Positions 37,187 to 45,412 of a DNA stretch of 64,000 nucleotides are shown here, piece by piece; position 1 is the first letter of the stretch, and each line of letters starts with the position of its first letter. The stretch is from Brevibacterium marinum (lineage in GTDB: Bacteria > Actinomycetota > Actinomycetes > Actinomycetales > Brevibacteriaceae): assembly GCF_011927955.1 (NCBI RefSeq), contig NZ_JAATJN010000001.1, forward strand, positions 124,001-188,000, written 5' to 3'. A model generated the notes under the pieces. That model searched no databases and was not told the origin of the DNA. It saw only the letters and a list, made by a program, of their open reading frames with translations. The translations under genes and the position numbers were made by a program.

Positions 37187-38659
37187 AGACGGACCGGCGG
37201 CGTCCCCTGCTGCCCCTCTGATTCCGCTCCGACGTTCGGGGTGCGAACCGAACAGATACAGCGCGCCGACCAGGACGACCGCGAGTGCCATGAGCCCGAC
37301 GATCCAGGCGTCGTACCACGGCACTCCTGCCACCGGCCAGACGACGATGACCATCGCGAAGAGCTGATAGGCGAAGGCCGAGAGCGATATCGTCCAGCCC
37401 CACTTCCCCATTGTGAACTCGCCGCTGGGCTTCCATCCCTTGGCGCGTGCCCGAAGCGAGGCGAAGACCACCGAGGAGAACGCGAGATAGATGCCGAAAG
37501 ACGCGAACGAGATGATCGCCAGCAGAGCGTTCTCGCTCAGCAGCGAGATGAGGATGACGGCGGACGGGATGGCACCGGCCACGATGAGCGCATACGGAGG
37601 CACCGCACGGGACCCGCTGAACTTGCGCAGGAACTTCGAGAACGGCAGCTGATCGTCGCGGCCCATCGAGTACATCAGACGGGAAGCCGCGGCCTGCAGA
37701 GAGATCGTGCACGACAGGAACGAAATCAGAACGATCGCCATGACGAATTTGAACCCGATCGGTCCGAACGCCTCAAGGAAGATCGTCGTGATCGGATCGG
37801 GGATCGTCCCGTTGATGATGTCCTCGAAACTGCCGACCGCCAGGATCAGCCCGAGGGCGATGAACATCGAGGCGAGGCCGCCGACATAGATCGTCATCCG
37901 CATGGCCTTGGGAATGACTCGCCCAGGGTGCCGGACCTCCTCGGCGACGTCGCCATTGGCCTCGAAGCCGTAGTAGAGATAGATGCCCATGATCGCCGCG
38001 CCCACGAAGGCAACGACGAACGGGGTCTGATCCTGCACGTCGCCCGGGCGGAAGTCCTGGAAGAGGACTGAAAGATCGTGCTTACGGACCGTGAGGAGGA
38101 GCCAGACCCCGATGGCCGCGGTGGCGAAGATCTCGACGACGAACCCGACGAACGCGACGTTGGCGAGGAACTTCGTTCCGCACAGGTTCGCAAGGGTGGC
38201 GAGGAAGATGATGAGCAGAGCCAGAAGCACGTTGGCGATGGGCGACATCTCGATGCCGAGCAGAGCTCCCAGGAACGGGCCCGCACCGTAGGCGACCGAG
38301 GCGATGGTGACGTTGATGGCGATCATGTAGACCCAGCCGCTCATCCACCCCCATTTCTTGCCCCACAGGTGTTTGTTCCACGGGTAGATGCCGCCGGCGA
38401 TCGGGTACTGGGAGACGACCTCGCCGAAGACCGTGGCAACGAGAAGCTGACCGGCGCCGGCGACGATGAGCATCCAGAACGCCGGAGGTCCTGCCAGCGC
38501 CATCGAGGCCGCGAACGTGGCATAGACGCCGACGACCGGTGAAAGATAGGTGAACCCGAGGGCGAGATTGCCCCAGAATCCCATATCGCGTTTGAAGTCC
38601 CCGCCCGAGTGCTGACTGTCACTGGGCGTGCTGGGGACTGAAGTCGATTGAATATCCAT
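37160..38659 (-). CDS. APC-family amino acid/amine permease
   Basis: 499 residues with about 12 membrane spans, starting near residue 28. GFTYLSPVVGVYATFAASMA and GGIYPWNKHLWGKKWGWMSG are APC-superfamily signatures; YYGFEANGDVAEEVRHPGRV is the conserved cytoplasmic loop. The start at 38659 has GGGAG ahead. It is part of the amine cluster by position and by the shared AT-rich element upstream, so the likely cargo is the amine or amino acid used there. The C terminus overlaps a hairpin. Confidence 0.9.
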   Translation of the reverse strand: MDIQSTSVPSTPSDSQHSGGDFKRDMGFWGNLALGFTYLSPVVGVYATFAASMALAGPPAFWMLIVAGAGQLLVATVFGEVVSQYPIAGGIYPWNKHLWGKKWGWMSGWVYMIAINVTIASVAYGAGPFLGALLGIEMSPIANVLLALLIIFLATLANLCGTKFLANVAFVGFVVEIFATAAIGVWLLLTVRKHDLSVLFQDFRPGDVQDQTPFVVAFVGAAIMGIYLYYGFEANGDVAEEVRHPGRVIPKAMRMTIYVGGLASMFIALGLILAVGSFEDIINGTIPDPITTIFLEAFGPIGFKFVMAIVLISFLSCTISLQAAASRLMYSMGRDDQLPFSKFLRKFSGSRAVPPYALIVAGAIPSAVILISLLSENALLAIISFASFGIYLAFSSVVFASLRARAKGWKPSGEFTMGKWGWTISLSAFAYQLFAMVIVVWPVAGVPWYDAWIVGLMALAVVLVGALYLFGSHPERRSGIRGAAGDAAGPSVPEPGVRS

Positions 38660-39127
38660 GCTCCCGATTCCTTCGTTGGAGTCGAAGCTTGTCGGACCAG
38701 CATTCGCCCCCTCTTCGGGTCTCGAACGCCGTCTCGACAAAATTCGCCGAACTAAACATTTGTAACTAAATTGTTAATGTGGAAATGACGCTGAAATGAT
38801 TCGCTCTCATGCAGCGCTGTGATCCTCAGAGCCCGCAATAATCAGCTTTCCCCCTTGAAATTCAGGGGCTCAGAGTTCCAATGTCGAAGCGAGTCGACGA
38901 CGACCCGCCATGCTAACCAGTTGGAATACTATCAATTGTAGATGTTTAAGCCAATAGGATCGGCCGAACACCGATCCCAGTGTTCCCAAGGATCCACGAT
39001 ACTCTGCCAGCGGTCTTGCCGGCTGCGCATCGATCACGTGCTCACTTCCCGGTGAGGCACCTCGCGCAGTCGGCGACACCCCAGTAGTACCGACCGGGAT
39101 ACCTCAGCAGTACTGGTCGGCGTCACC
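38660..39127. other. 468-base gap without a gene; AT-rich upstream region of the permease
   Basis: No credible gene on either strand. The part nearest the permease is AT-rich. It contains GAACTAAACATTT (38749-38761) and then TAACTAAATTGTTAATG, related to the element at 33200. An outer ACATT/AATGT dyad brackets it. Further right, CAGTAGTACCGACC and CAGTACTGGTCGG near 39084-39113 form an imperfect dyad that may be the terminator of the siderophore operon. Confidence 0.55.
38749..38761. promoter_or_regulatory. Operator candidate upstream of the permease, related to the site at 33200
   Basis: GAACTAAACATTT matches GAATTAAACATTC at 33200 at 11 of 13 positions. Both sit 35-95 bases upstream of a start in the same gene cluster. 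Low-complexity AT matching is a risk, so confidence is moderate. Confidence 0.5.
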
Positions 39128-39883
39128 TCAGTAGTACACGGCCAATCGCCCACGTGGGCCGTCGATGACCTCGACGGGGGTGTCGAACACACTGGAGAGC
39201 ACCTCGGCGGTCATGATCTCCTCCGGCGTTCCGAACTCGACGACGCTGCCGGTCTTCACGGCGCAGATGTGGTCGGCATAGTGCCCGGCGAAGTTGATGT
39301 CGTGGAGGACGACGACGATGGTCCGGCCCATCTCGGCGGCGGCCCGGCGCAGGTGCGCCATCATCTGCACCGAGTGCTTCATGTCGAGGTTGTTCAGCGG
39401 CTCGTCCAGCAGCACGTAGTCGGTGTCCTGGGCCAGGACCATCGCCACGTAGGCGCGCTGCCGTTGGCCGCCGGAGAGTTCGTCGATGAACCGGTCTTCG
39501 AGTTCGGCCAGCTCGAGGAAATCGATCGCCTGCGAGATGATCTCTTCGTCGGCGGCGCTCAGGCGTCCCTTTGAGTAGGGGAAGCGGCCGAAGCCCACGA
39601 GCTGGCGGATCGTCAGCCGGGTGATGAAGTGGTTCTCCTGGCGCAGGATCGACACGATCGTCGCCAGGTCCTTCGACTTCGTCGACGACACATCGTATCC
39701 GGCGACCTCGATGGCACCGTCGTCGATGCCCAGCAGCCGACCGATCATCGTCAGCAACGTCGATTTGCCGGCGCCGTTGGGTCCGACCAGCGCGGTGACT
39801 CCCCCGGCAGGGATCTGCAGGTCGACGGGTCCGATCTCGACGTCGTTGGTATAGGACTTGCGGACATCGCGCAGCGTGATCAC
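39128..39883 (-). CDS. Iron-siderophore ABC transporter ATPase
   Basis: 251 residues, FepC/YclP-like. Walker A LVGPNGAGKSTLL, signature DELSGGQRQRAYVAMVLAQ, Walker B YVLLDEPLNNLD, switch VLHDINFAGHYAD. The aromatic and His-rich switch region is typical of iron-chelate importers. Its start overlaps the permease stop (ATGA). Last gene of a four-gene operon under the DtxR box at 43210. Confidence 0.92.
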   Translation of the reverse strand: MITLRDVRKSYTNDVEIGPVDLQIPAGGVTALVGPNGAGKSTLLTMIGRLLGIDDGAIEVAGYDVSSTKSKDLATIVSILRQENHFITRLTIRQLVGFGRFPYSKGRLSAADEEIISQAIDFLELAELEDRFIDELSGGQRQRAYVAMVLAQDTDYVLLDEPLNNLDMKHSVQMMAHLRRAAAEMGRTIVVVLHDINFAGHYADHICAVKTGSVVEFGTPEEIMTAEVLSSVFDTPVEVIDGPRGRLAVYY

Positions 39884-41061
39884 AGGCGCCCCTTTCTCAT
39901 GATGACGATGAGGAATGCGCCGCCGCCGACGACCTCGATGATGATCGAGACGACGCCCTCGGCGTAGAACAGGTTATTCATGATGAAATACGCCCCGCCC
40001 AGGACGACGAAGCCGAGGAGGGCCGCCATCGGCAGGATGTACTTGTGGTCGTAGGTGTCGGAGAACTGGTAGGCGAGCATCGCGACGAGGAACCCGAGGA
40101 AGATCATCGGTCCGATCATCGACACCGACACGGCCATGAGGATCGAGACGAAGAACAGGATCTTCATCATCTCGAACCGGTGGGCCAGTCCCAGGTTGCC
40201 GGTCGTCTCCCGACCGAGCGCCAGGACATTCAGACGCGGGGAGCTGAGGTAGATCGCGGCGCAGGCGAGGATGCACACCGGGATCGAGACCGGCAGGTAG
40301 CTGGCATCGGAGTTCGAGACCGAGCCGAAGAGTCGGGCGGCGAGGACGTCGAATTCGCTGGGCGTCAGGGTCCGCTGCATGAACGTCGCGATCGAGCCGA
40401 GCCCCCCGCCGATGACGACGCCGATGAGCAGCATGATCGCGATATTGCCGTATCTGCCCGAGAGCAGCCAGCCGTAGAGCGCCAGCGACAGGCCCACCAT
40501 GAGCAGCAGCTGGAGCGTGAAGGGCACCAGGCCCTTGAGGTCGACGATCGCGGTGACGCCGAAGAAGTACATGGCCGCGGTCTGGATGGCCACATAGAGG
40601 GACTCGAAGCCCATGATCGAGGGCGTGATGATCCGGTTGTTCGTCACCGTCTGGAACGCCACGGTCGCGAACGCCTGGCACAGTGCGACGACAGCGATGA
40701 CGACGAGGTTCTTCGTCCGCAGCTGCGCAATGAGCCAGAATCCCTCGTCGGTGATCGGCATCGGATTGTCCCAGGCCAGCAGTCCGAGAGCGATGGCCGC
40801 CGAGGCGACGATGAGTCCGATCATGATCGACCAGTACCGCCACTTGGCCTTGGGTGTGGCCAACGACCCGGACGATCGCCGAGGTGGCCGGCCGTCGCGC
40901 TCGGCCGCGCGCGAGGCCCGGGCGCTGCTCGGCGCTGCTGTCCGCTCGCTCGCCGACGCGGGCAGCGTCGACGCGGGCGGGGTCGTCGCAGGCGGGGCCG
41001 TCGCGGATGGCGTCGGCTGCGCCGCCGGCTGAATGTCGGACTCTGTCGTCTCTGCTGACAT
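39880..41061 (-). CDS. Iron-siderophore ABC permease 2 (FecCD family)
   Basis: 393 residues with about eight to nine spans from residue 78 on. GRETTGNLGLAHRFEMMKIL and MIGPMIFLGFLVAMLAYQFS are FecCD signatures. The N-terminal 75 residues are Ala/Pro/Thr/Ser/Arg rich (PATTPPASTLPASASERTA), coded by GC-rich repetitive DNA, and are not part of the fold. The start at 41061 lies eight bases after the preceding permease stop; a later start near the first span is possible. Confidence 0.88.
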   Translation of the reverse strand: MSAETTESDIQPAAQPTPSATAPPATTPPASTLPASASERTAAPSSARASRAAERDGRPPRRSSGSLATPKAKWRYWSIMIGLIVASAAIALGLLAWDNPMPITDEGFWLIAQLRTKNLVVIAVVALCQAFATVAFQTVTNNRIITPSIMGFESLYVAIQTAAMYFFGVTAIVDLKGLVPFTLQLLLMVGLSLALYGWLLSGRYGNIAIMLLIGVVIGGGLGSIATFMQRTLTPSEFDVLAARLFGSVSNSDASYLPVSIPVCILACAAIYLSSPRLNVLALGRETTGNLGLAHRFEMMKILFFVSILMAVSVSMIGPMIFLGFLVAMLAYQFSDTYDHKYILPMAALLGFVVLGGAYFIMNNLFYAEGVVSIIIEVVGGGAFLIVIMRKGRL

Positions 41062-41069
41062 GGCGCGCC

Positions 41070-42146
41070 TCACCCTCTCTTTCGCTGTCGCAGCAGCAGT
41101 GCGACGAACACCAGGGCGCCGACGACGCCGAGGATGACGGAGACGGGCAGTTCGAAGGGCATGATGATGACTCGGCCGATGAGGTCGCAGATAGTGACGA
41201 TGGCGATGCCCAGCAGACACACCCAGGGCAGATTGCTGCGCAGGTCGTCGCCGCGGATCATCGAGACGATGTTGGGGACGATCAAACCCAGGAACGGCAG
41301 GCTGCCGACCACCACCGTGACCACGCCGGTGGCGATGGCTACGAGGACGGTGCCGATGAGGATGACCCGGTTGTAGTTGAGCCCGATGTTCGTTGCGACC
41401 TCTTTACCCAAGCCGGCGACGGTGAAACGGTCGGCGGTGATGAAGACCGCGGCGACGACGAGGGCGACGACCCACAGGATCTCGTACTGACCGCGCAGGA
41501 TCGAGGTGAAGCTGCCGGCGAACCAGATGCCCAGGCTCTGGAGCATGTCGGTCTGGACGGCGATGAATGTGGAGATCGCGCCGACGACCGCACCGAGCAT
41601 GATGCCGACGATGGGCACGATGAGCGATGACTTCAGCGAGATCCGGCGCAGGAACAGGAAGAAGACCAGCGTGCCGATGAAGGCGGCGATGATCGCGCCG
41701 ATCATACGGGCCAGGATCGAGGCGTCCGGGTAGACGATGACGGTGAGCATGAGTCCGAGTCCGGCCCATTCCGTGGTGCCGGTCGTCGTCGGTTCGACGA
41801 ACCGGTTCTGCGTCAGCAGCTGCATGACCAGTCCGCACATCGCCATCGCCGCTCCGGAGAGGACGAGAGCGATGGTGCGCGGCATGCGGGTGATCTGGAA
41901 CATCTCCGCTCCCCCGTCACCGCCGAAGACGTCGTAGACGCCGGTGAGCAGGGAGAGCGCGAGCAGCAGCAGGACACCGACGATGCCCGCCGCCAGCTTC
42001 CAGCCGATCAGCGAACTCTTCGTCCCGGCCGCACTCTTCCTCGGCGTGCCGACAGGACGCGTCGAGGCGGTGCCGTCACCAGCCCTCACCGAGGCGGTGC
42101 CGCCCGTCGACTCGGCATCGTCGGGCCGGGTGCGTGTCCTGGTCAT
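41070..42146 (-). CDS. Iron-siderophore ABC permease 1 (FecCD family)
   Basis: 358 residues. Spans start near residue 48. ITRMPRTIALVLSGAAMAMC is the family's first conserved loop, GTTEWAGLGLMLTV the second, and GSLPFLGLIVPNIVSMIRGD the third. A Thr/Arg/Asp-rich tail of about 45 residues precedes the first span. Forms a heterodimer with permease 2. Confidence 0.9.
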   Translation of the reverse strand: MTRTRTRPDDAESTGGTASVRAGDGTASTRPVGTPRKSAAGTKSSLIGWKLAAGIVGVLLLLALSLLTGVYDVFGGDGGAEMFQITRMPRTIALVLSGAAMAMCGLVMQLLTQNRFVEPTTTGTTEWAGLGLMLTVIVYPDASILARMIGAIIAAFIGTLVFFLFLRRISLKSSLIVPIVGIMLGAVVGAISTFIAVQTDMLQSLGIWFAGSFTSILRGQYEILWVVALVVAAVFITADRFTVAGLGKEVATNIGLNYNRVILIGTVLVAIATGVVTVVVGSLPFLGLIVPNIVSMIRGDDLRSNLPWVCLLGIAIVTICDLIGRVIIMPFELPVSVILGVVGALVFVALLLRQRKRG

Positions 42147-42176
42147 GGGGTCGATCTCAATTGCGGCTGGACTGCA

Positions 42177-43163
42177 TCATCTCTGTTCTTCGAGCTTGTC
42201 CGCGAAGGAGTTGAAGAACTCGGTGTATGTCTGGATCCCCTCGTTGAGGTAGGTGTCCTGCGGGAAGTAGACGATCTTGTCGTCCTTGATCGCGGGTACG
42301 TCCTTGAGCGCCTCGGAGTCCTCGAGCACCTCGGCGGCGGGCGCTGAGCCCTCATCGCGTTCGTCCGGTGCGAACGAGGCGTCGCGATCCATGACGACCA
42401 AGAGGTCCGGATCGGAGTCGGCGATGGCCTCGACGGAGATGTCGTCGCCCTGGTGATCCTCGCTGCTCGTGTCGACCTCGAGTGCCGGATCCAGACCGAG
42501 GATGTCGAAGACCGGCCCGACGGTGCGCCCGGACGACGGAGCGGAGTAGCTGATGTCCCCCGCCGAGGTGATGAGGCCCATTGCTGTGTCTTTGCTGTCA
42601 TAGGCGGCCTTGGCTCGCTTCACCGAGGCGTCGTAGTCGTCGATGATCGTCTGCGCCTCGTCCTGCTTGTCGAAGACCTCACCCAGGGTGGTCGTCTGAC
42701 GCTTGAGTTCCGAGCCGAAGTCCTCACCGTCACGAGGATCGAGTTCGAGCACGGCGGCGCCGGGGGCCAGCTTCGCGAGGTCGTCGTGGAACTGCGCGAA
42801 CCGCTGCCCGTTGATGATGAGATCGGGCTCGGCCTCGACGACCTTCTCGAGGTCGGGCTCACGATGCGACCCGAGGTCCAGGATCGAATCGTCCTTCGTG
42901 TAGCTGAGGCCCTCGGGCATCAGGGACACAGCGGCAGCGCTGAGCTCGACGCCCCAGGTCTCGAGGGTTTCGAAGGTGCGGTTGTCCGTGGCCACCACCG
43001 AGGTGGGAGGATTCGCCACGCTCTGCGCACCGTTGTTGTCTGCGATGTCGATGGCGCTGCCGGCCTTCGCGCCGGCCTCATCTGTTGCGGTCTGAGAGCA
43101 GCCAGCGAGGGCGAGTGCGACGACGCCCGCCAGGGCGATGAAACGGAGACGGGACGAAACCAT
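42177..43163 (-). CDS. Iron-siderophore binding lipoprotein (YclQ/FhuD-type)
   Basis: 328 residues. Signal peptide with lipobox LALAGC (Cys22). Class III binding-protein fold: VVATDNRTFETLETWGVELS, EPDLEKVVEAEPDLIINGQR, PDLLVVMDRDASF. Similarity to catecholate-siderophore binders such as YclQ is suggested by the N-terminal pattern. First gene of the operon; the DtxR-type box lies 47-65 bases upstream of the start. Confidence 0.9.
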   Translation of the reverse strand: MVSSRLRFIALAGVVALALAGCSQTATDEAGAKAGSAIDIADNNGAQSVANPPTSVVATDNRTFETLETWGVELSAAAVSLMPEGLSYTKDDSILDLGSHREPDLEKVVEAEPDLIINGQRFAQFHDDLAKLAPGAAVLELDPRDGEDFGSELKRQTTTLGEVFDKQDEAQTIIDDYDASVKRAKAAYDSKDTAMGLITSAGDISYSAPSSGRTVGPVFDILGLDPALEVDTSSEDHQGDDISVEAIADSDPDLLVVMDRDASFAPDERDEGSAPAAEVLEDSEALKDVPAIKDDKIVYFPQDTYLNEGIQTYTEFFNSFADKLEEQR

Positions 43164-43209
43164 GGGTTCTGCCTTCCTGCATGGGTGTCGAGTGAGAGCG
43201 AACTGGTAA

Positions 43210-43228
43210 TTAGCTTAGCCTAAGCTTC
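43210..43228 (-). promoter_or_regulatory. DtxR/IdeR iron box
   Basis: TTAGCTTAGCCTAAGCTTC against the DtxR consensus TTAGGTTAGCCTAACCTAA: 15 of 19 positions agree and the dyad centre TTAGCCTAA is kept. Placed just upstream of the siderophore-binding gene, so iron-replete cells should repress the operon. Confidence 0.85.
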
Positions 43229-43333
43229 ACGCAATACGTGACAGCAATCTATCGTTATTCATCTCACGTTGACAGCAGAAATAGTCCGTGCCATGCATGA
43301 GCGCGCGACAAGGGCAGCAAGAACTGCGGATGT

Positions 43334-43480
43334 TGCACCGCCGGCGGGCTCGCTCGCACCGTCGGTCGGCCGGCAGCCAGGCCCGTCTGCACCGCCGGCA
43401 AGCTCGCGCCCACCGTCGGTCGGCCGGCAGCCAAGCCCGTCTGCACCGCCGGCAAGCTCGCGCCCACCGCCGGCAAGCTT
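43334..43480. repeat. 54-bp tandem repeat, 2.7 copies
   Basis: Unit starts TGCACCGCCGGCAAGCTCGC; copies at 43334, 43388 and 43442 (partial). It lies right after the stop of the inositol-phosphatase gene and before the siderophore operon's upstream region. The period is a multiple of three and all six frames are partly open, but I see no start with a ribosome site, so I treat it as noncoding. Confidence 0.88.
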
Positions 43481-44455
43481 TCAGATGGTGTCGATCAGTC
43501 GCCTGACCTCAGACTCGGATGCCGCTGCGGCAGTAGGGCCGCCGGACCCTCCACGATGGACGCGGGCCCCGGCCTCTTCGGCGATGACCGCACCCCCGGC
43601 GTAGTCATAGATCCCCAGGCCGCGTTCGGCATAGCTGTTGACCTTGCCCTCGGCGAGCATGCACAGGTCGATGGCCGCCGACCCGCAGCGGCGGATGTCG
43701 TCGTAGCCGCCCATGAGAGCCTCGAGCTTGGCCAGCTGCGGGCCGCGGCTGCTGCCCGTATAGGCGAACCCGGTGGCCAGAAGTCGACCGGAGAGGCCAT
43801 CGGGAGTTCCGCGCAGGCGCTGGGCCGGGACGGCTGCGTCTCCGATACCCGAGAGGCGACCTCCCGAGCAGCGACCCTCGAGCCGGTACGCGCCCAGGCC
43901 CCTGGCACCCACCCACGTGGCACCCAGCCCGGGCGAGGCCACCAGCCCGAGGAGCCACCCGTCCTCGCTGAGCCCCTGGCCGTGATTGCCGCCGGCGACT
44001 CGCACTCCGACGGAGAACGCGTAGTGCTCGATGTTCCGGACGTAGTTGACGGTTCCGTCGATGGGATCGACGTGCCACTCCAACTCTTGACCGCCATCGC
44101 TCATATCGAGGAGCTCGCCGCGCCTCGGATCGACACAGCCGAGTCCGCGGAGGAACCGGGCATCGAAGAACTCCGTCGGATCGAGCGCCGGCGCTCCCTC
44201 CTCCCCGACCATCGTGTCGCCCGGCCGGACTTTCGCCAGATAGCCGCGGACGAGTGATTCGATCTGCGCATCCGCGAGCGTGACGAGATCGTTGGGTGAA
44301 GTCTTCGTATCCACGACCGCGGCATCGAGGCCGGCGCCCAGGGAACTGCGCCAGGCCGTCATCTGCTCCCACGCCATCGCGGACAGGTCCGCGGCCATCC
44401 TCATCAAGGGCAGATCGCTGACATCACTGGGCAGAAGGTCGGTCTCTGAGCTCAT
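43481..44455 (-). CDS. Inositol monophosphatase-family phosphatase
   Basis: 324 residues. Metal-site motifs VGEEGAPALD (motif A Glu), WHVDPIDGTVNYVRN (motif B) and GLGIYDYAGGAVIAEEAGA (the late WDxAAG-like motif, here YDYAGG). Magnesium-dependent hydrolysis of a phosphomonoester; inositol-1-phosphate, fructose-1,6-bisphosphate, histidinol phosphate and PAP phosphatases share this pattern, so the substrate is open. There is an insert of about 25 residues near AAVPAQRLRGTPDGLSG. Confidence 0.85.
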   Translation of the reverse strand: MSSETDLLPSDVSDLPLMRMAADLSAMAWEQMTAWRSSLGAGLDAAVVDTKTSPNDLVTLADAQIESLVRGYLAKVRPGDTMVGEEGAPALDPTEFFDARFLRGLGCVDPRRGELLDMSDGGQELEWHVDPIDGTVNYVRNIEHYAFSVGVRVAGGNHGQGLSEDGWLLGLVASPGLGATWVGARGLGAYRLEGRCSGGRLSGIGDAAVPAQRLRGTPDGLSGRLLATGFAYTGSSRGPQLAKLEALMGGYDDIRRCGSAAIDLCMLAEGKVNSYAERGLGIYDYAGGAVIAEEAGARVHRGGSGGPTAAAASESEVRRLIDTI

Positions 44456-44897
44456 GCTCCAACGATAGTCGGTCCTCGTCGATCGCTCGTCTGTAACAAC
44501 ACTGCAATACAGTTCCGAATGTGTACGTCTTGTATCTAATGCGGTTCGGCTGCGGATTCCGAAGGGGAGATGATCGTGATTTCAAGCACCTGCGCCTCCT
44601 GGTCTGGACCCCAACTCGACGATCAGAGATCCGACTTCTCGACCACGTGACCTCGTCACCGCCCGGAGGCTTCATTGGCTCCGCACAATCGGACTTCTAA
44701 CGCGGCATGCATGCTTTGCACATGAATTCCACAATAAAGAAATGTTGTTATCAAATAGTGATGAAACGAACAGCTCGAGCCGCCTTCGGGCACCCGAAGC
44801 GCACCCCTGCTGCGATCACGCCGCGGTCACGCGCAGATCACACGACGGACTCGGTCCGCCGCGGGTCGACGGGAGCGCCTGCGGCTCCCGCCTGACC
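44456..44897. other. 442-base gap; no gene seen
   Basis: AT-rich near 44500-44760, with no open frame that has a plausible start and composition. It should hold the promoter of the inositol-phosphatase-family gene and, at its right end, the hairpin after the small HTH gene. Confidence 0.5.
44870..44890 (-). terminator. Short hairpin after the small HTH gene
   Basis: CGGGAGC (44870-44876) and GCTCCCG (44884-44890), seven-base loop, eight bases 3' of the stop on the minus strand. Confidence 0.6.
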
Positions 44898-45155
44898 TCA
44901 TTTGGCGGGGGCTGCTGCGGATGATGCGGGATCGGGGCGCTGGACCTGACCGTGCCTGCGCACGATCTCCTGCACCGCCTGCGAGGAGGTCCCGGCCGCC
45001 TCGGCGATGGAGCCGAAAGTCGCACCCTCTTCTCGGGCACGAAGAATCGCCATCACGTAATCGGTGTTGATTTTGGTCCGCTGTCGAGAAACCTTTCGAA
45101 CTGCACCAACTAAGGCTGTCTGGTCAACTGTTAATTCACGGGCGCGACGCGACAT
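44898..45155 (-). CDS. Small helix-turn-helix protein of unknown function
   Basis: 85 residues, basic. A central segment AILRAREEGATFGSIAEAAG, then TSSQAVQEIVRRHG, reads as a helix-turn-helix of the homeodomain-like/sigma-region-4 type. The N terminus is Arg-rich (MSRRARELT) and the C terminus Ala/Pro rich. GGGAAGAAACC lies before the ATG. TTGTCA near 45227-45232 and TAGGAC sixteen bases on may be its promoter. It is possibly a small regulator; target unknown. Confidence 0.65.
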   Translation of the reverse strand: MSRRARELTVDQTALVGAVRKVSRQRTKINTDYVMAILRAREEGATFGSIAEAAGTSSQAVQEIVRRHGQVQRPDPASSAAAPAK

Positions 45156-45412
45156 GGTTTCTTCCCTTACTTATAGTCGTGGCTCGAGGCCATCTAATGA
45201 TGTAGTCCTATTAAATACCACGTACCTGACAATAGGCCAATAATTCCCGAATTGGAGAAGACGAGCCACTTTCTCGGTCATTTGATATAACGTTTTGGTA
45301 ACTTTCGAGGTGGTCTCTGTTCCCGGCCGGGGAACACCTCACTCGAGTCGGAGCGAGCACAACCCGGACGAGGGGAGTACCCCGGCAACAGCTGAAGTGG
45401 CACAATGCGGAC

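Noticed and set aside
43264..43476. Small repetitive reading frame over the 54-bp repeat
   Set aside because: It has a weak start without ribosome site and its sequence is just the translated tandem repeat.
43334..43480. CRISPR-like array
   Set aside because: The units are directly adjacent with no unique spacers; this is an ordinary tandem repeat. No cas gene is in the window.
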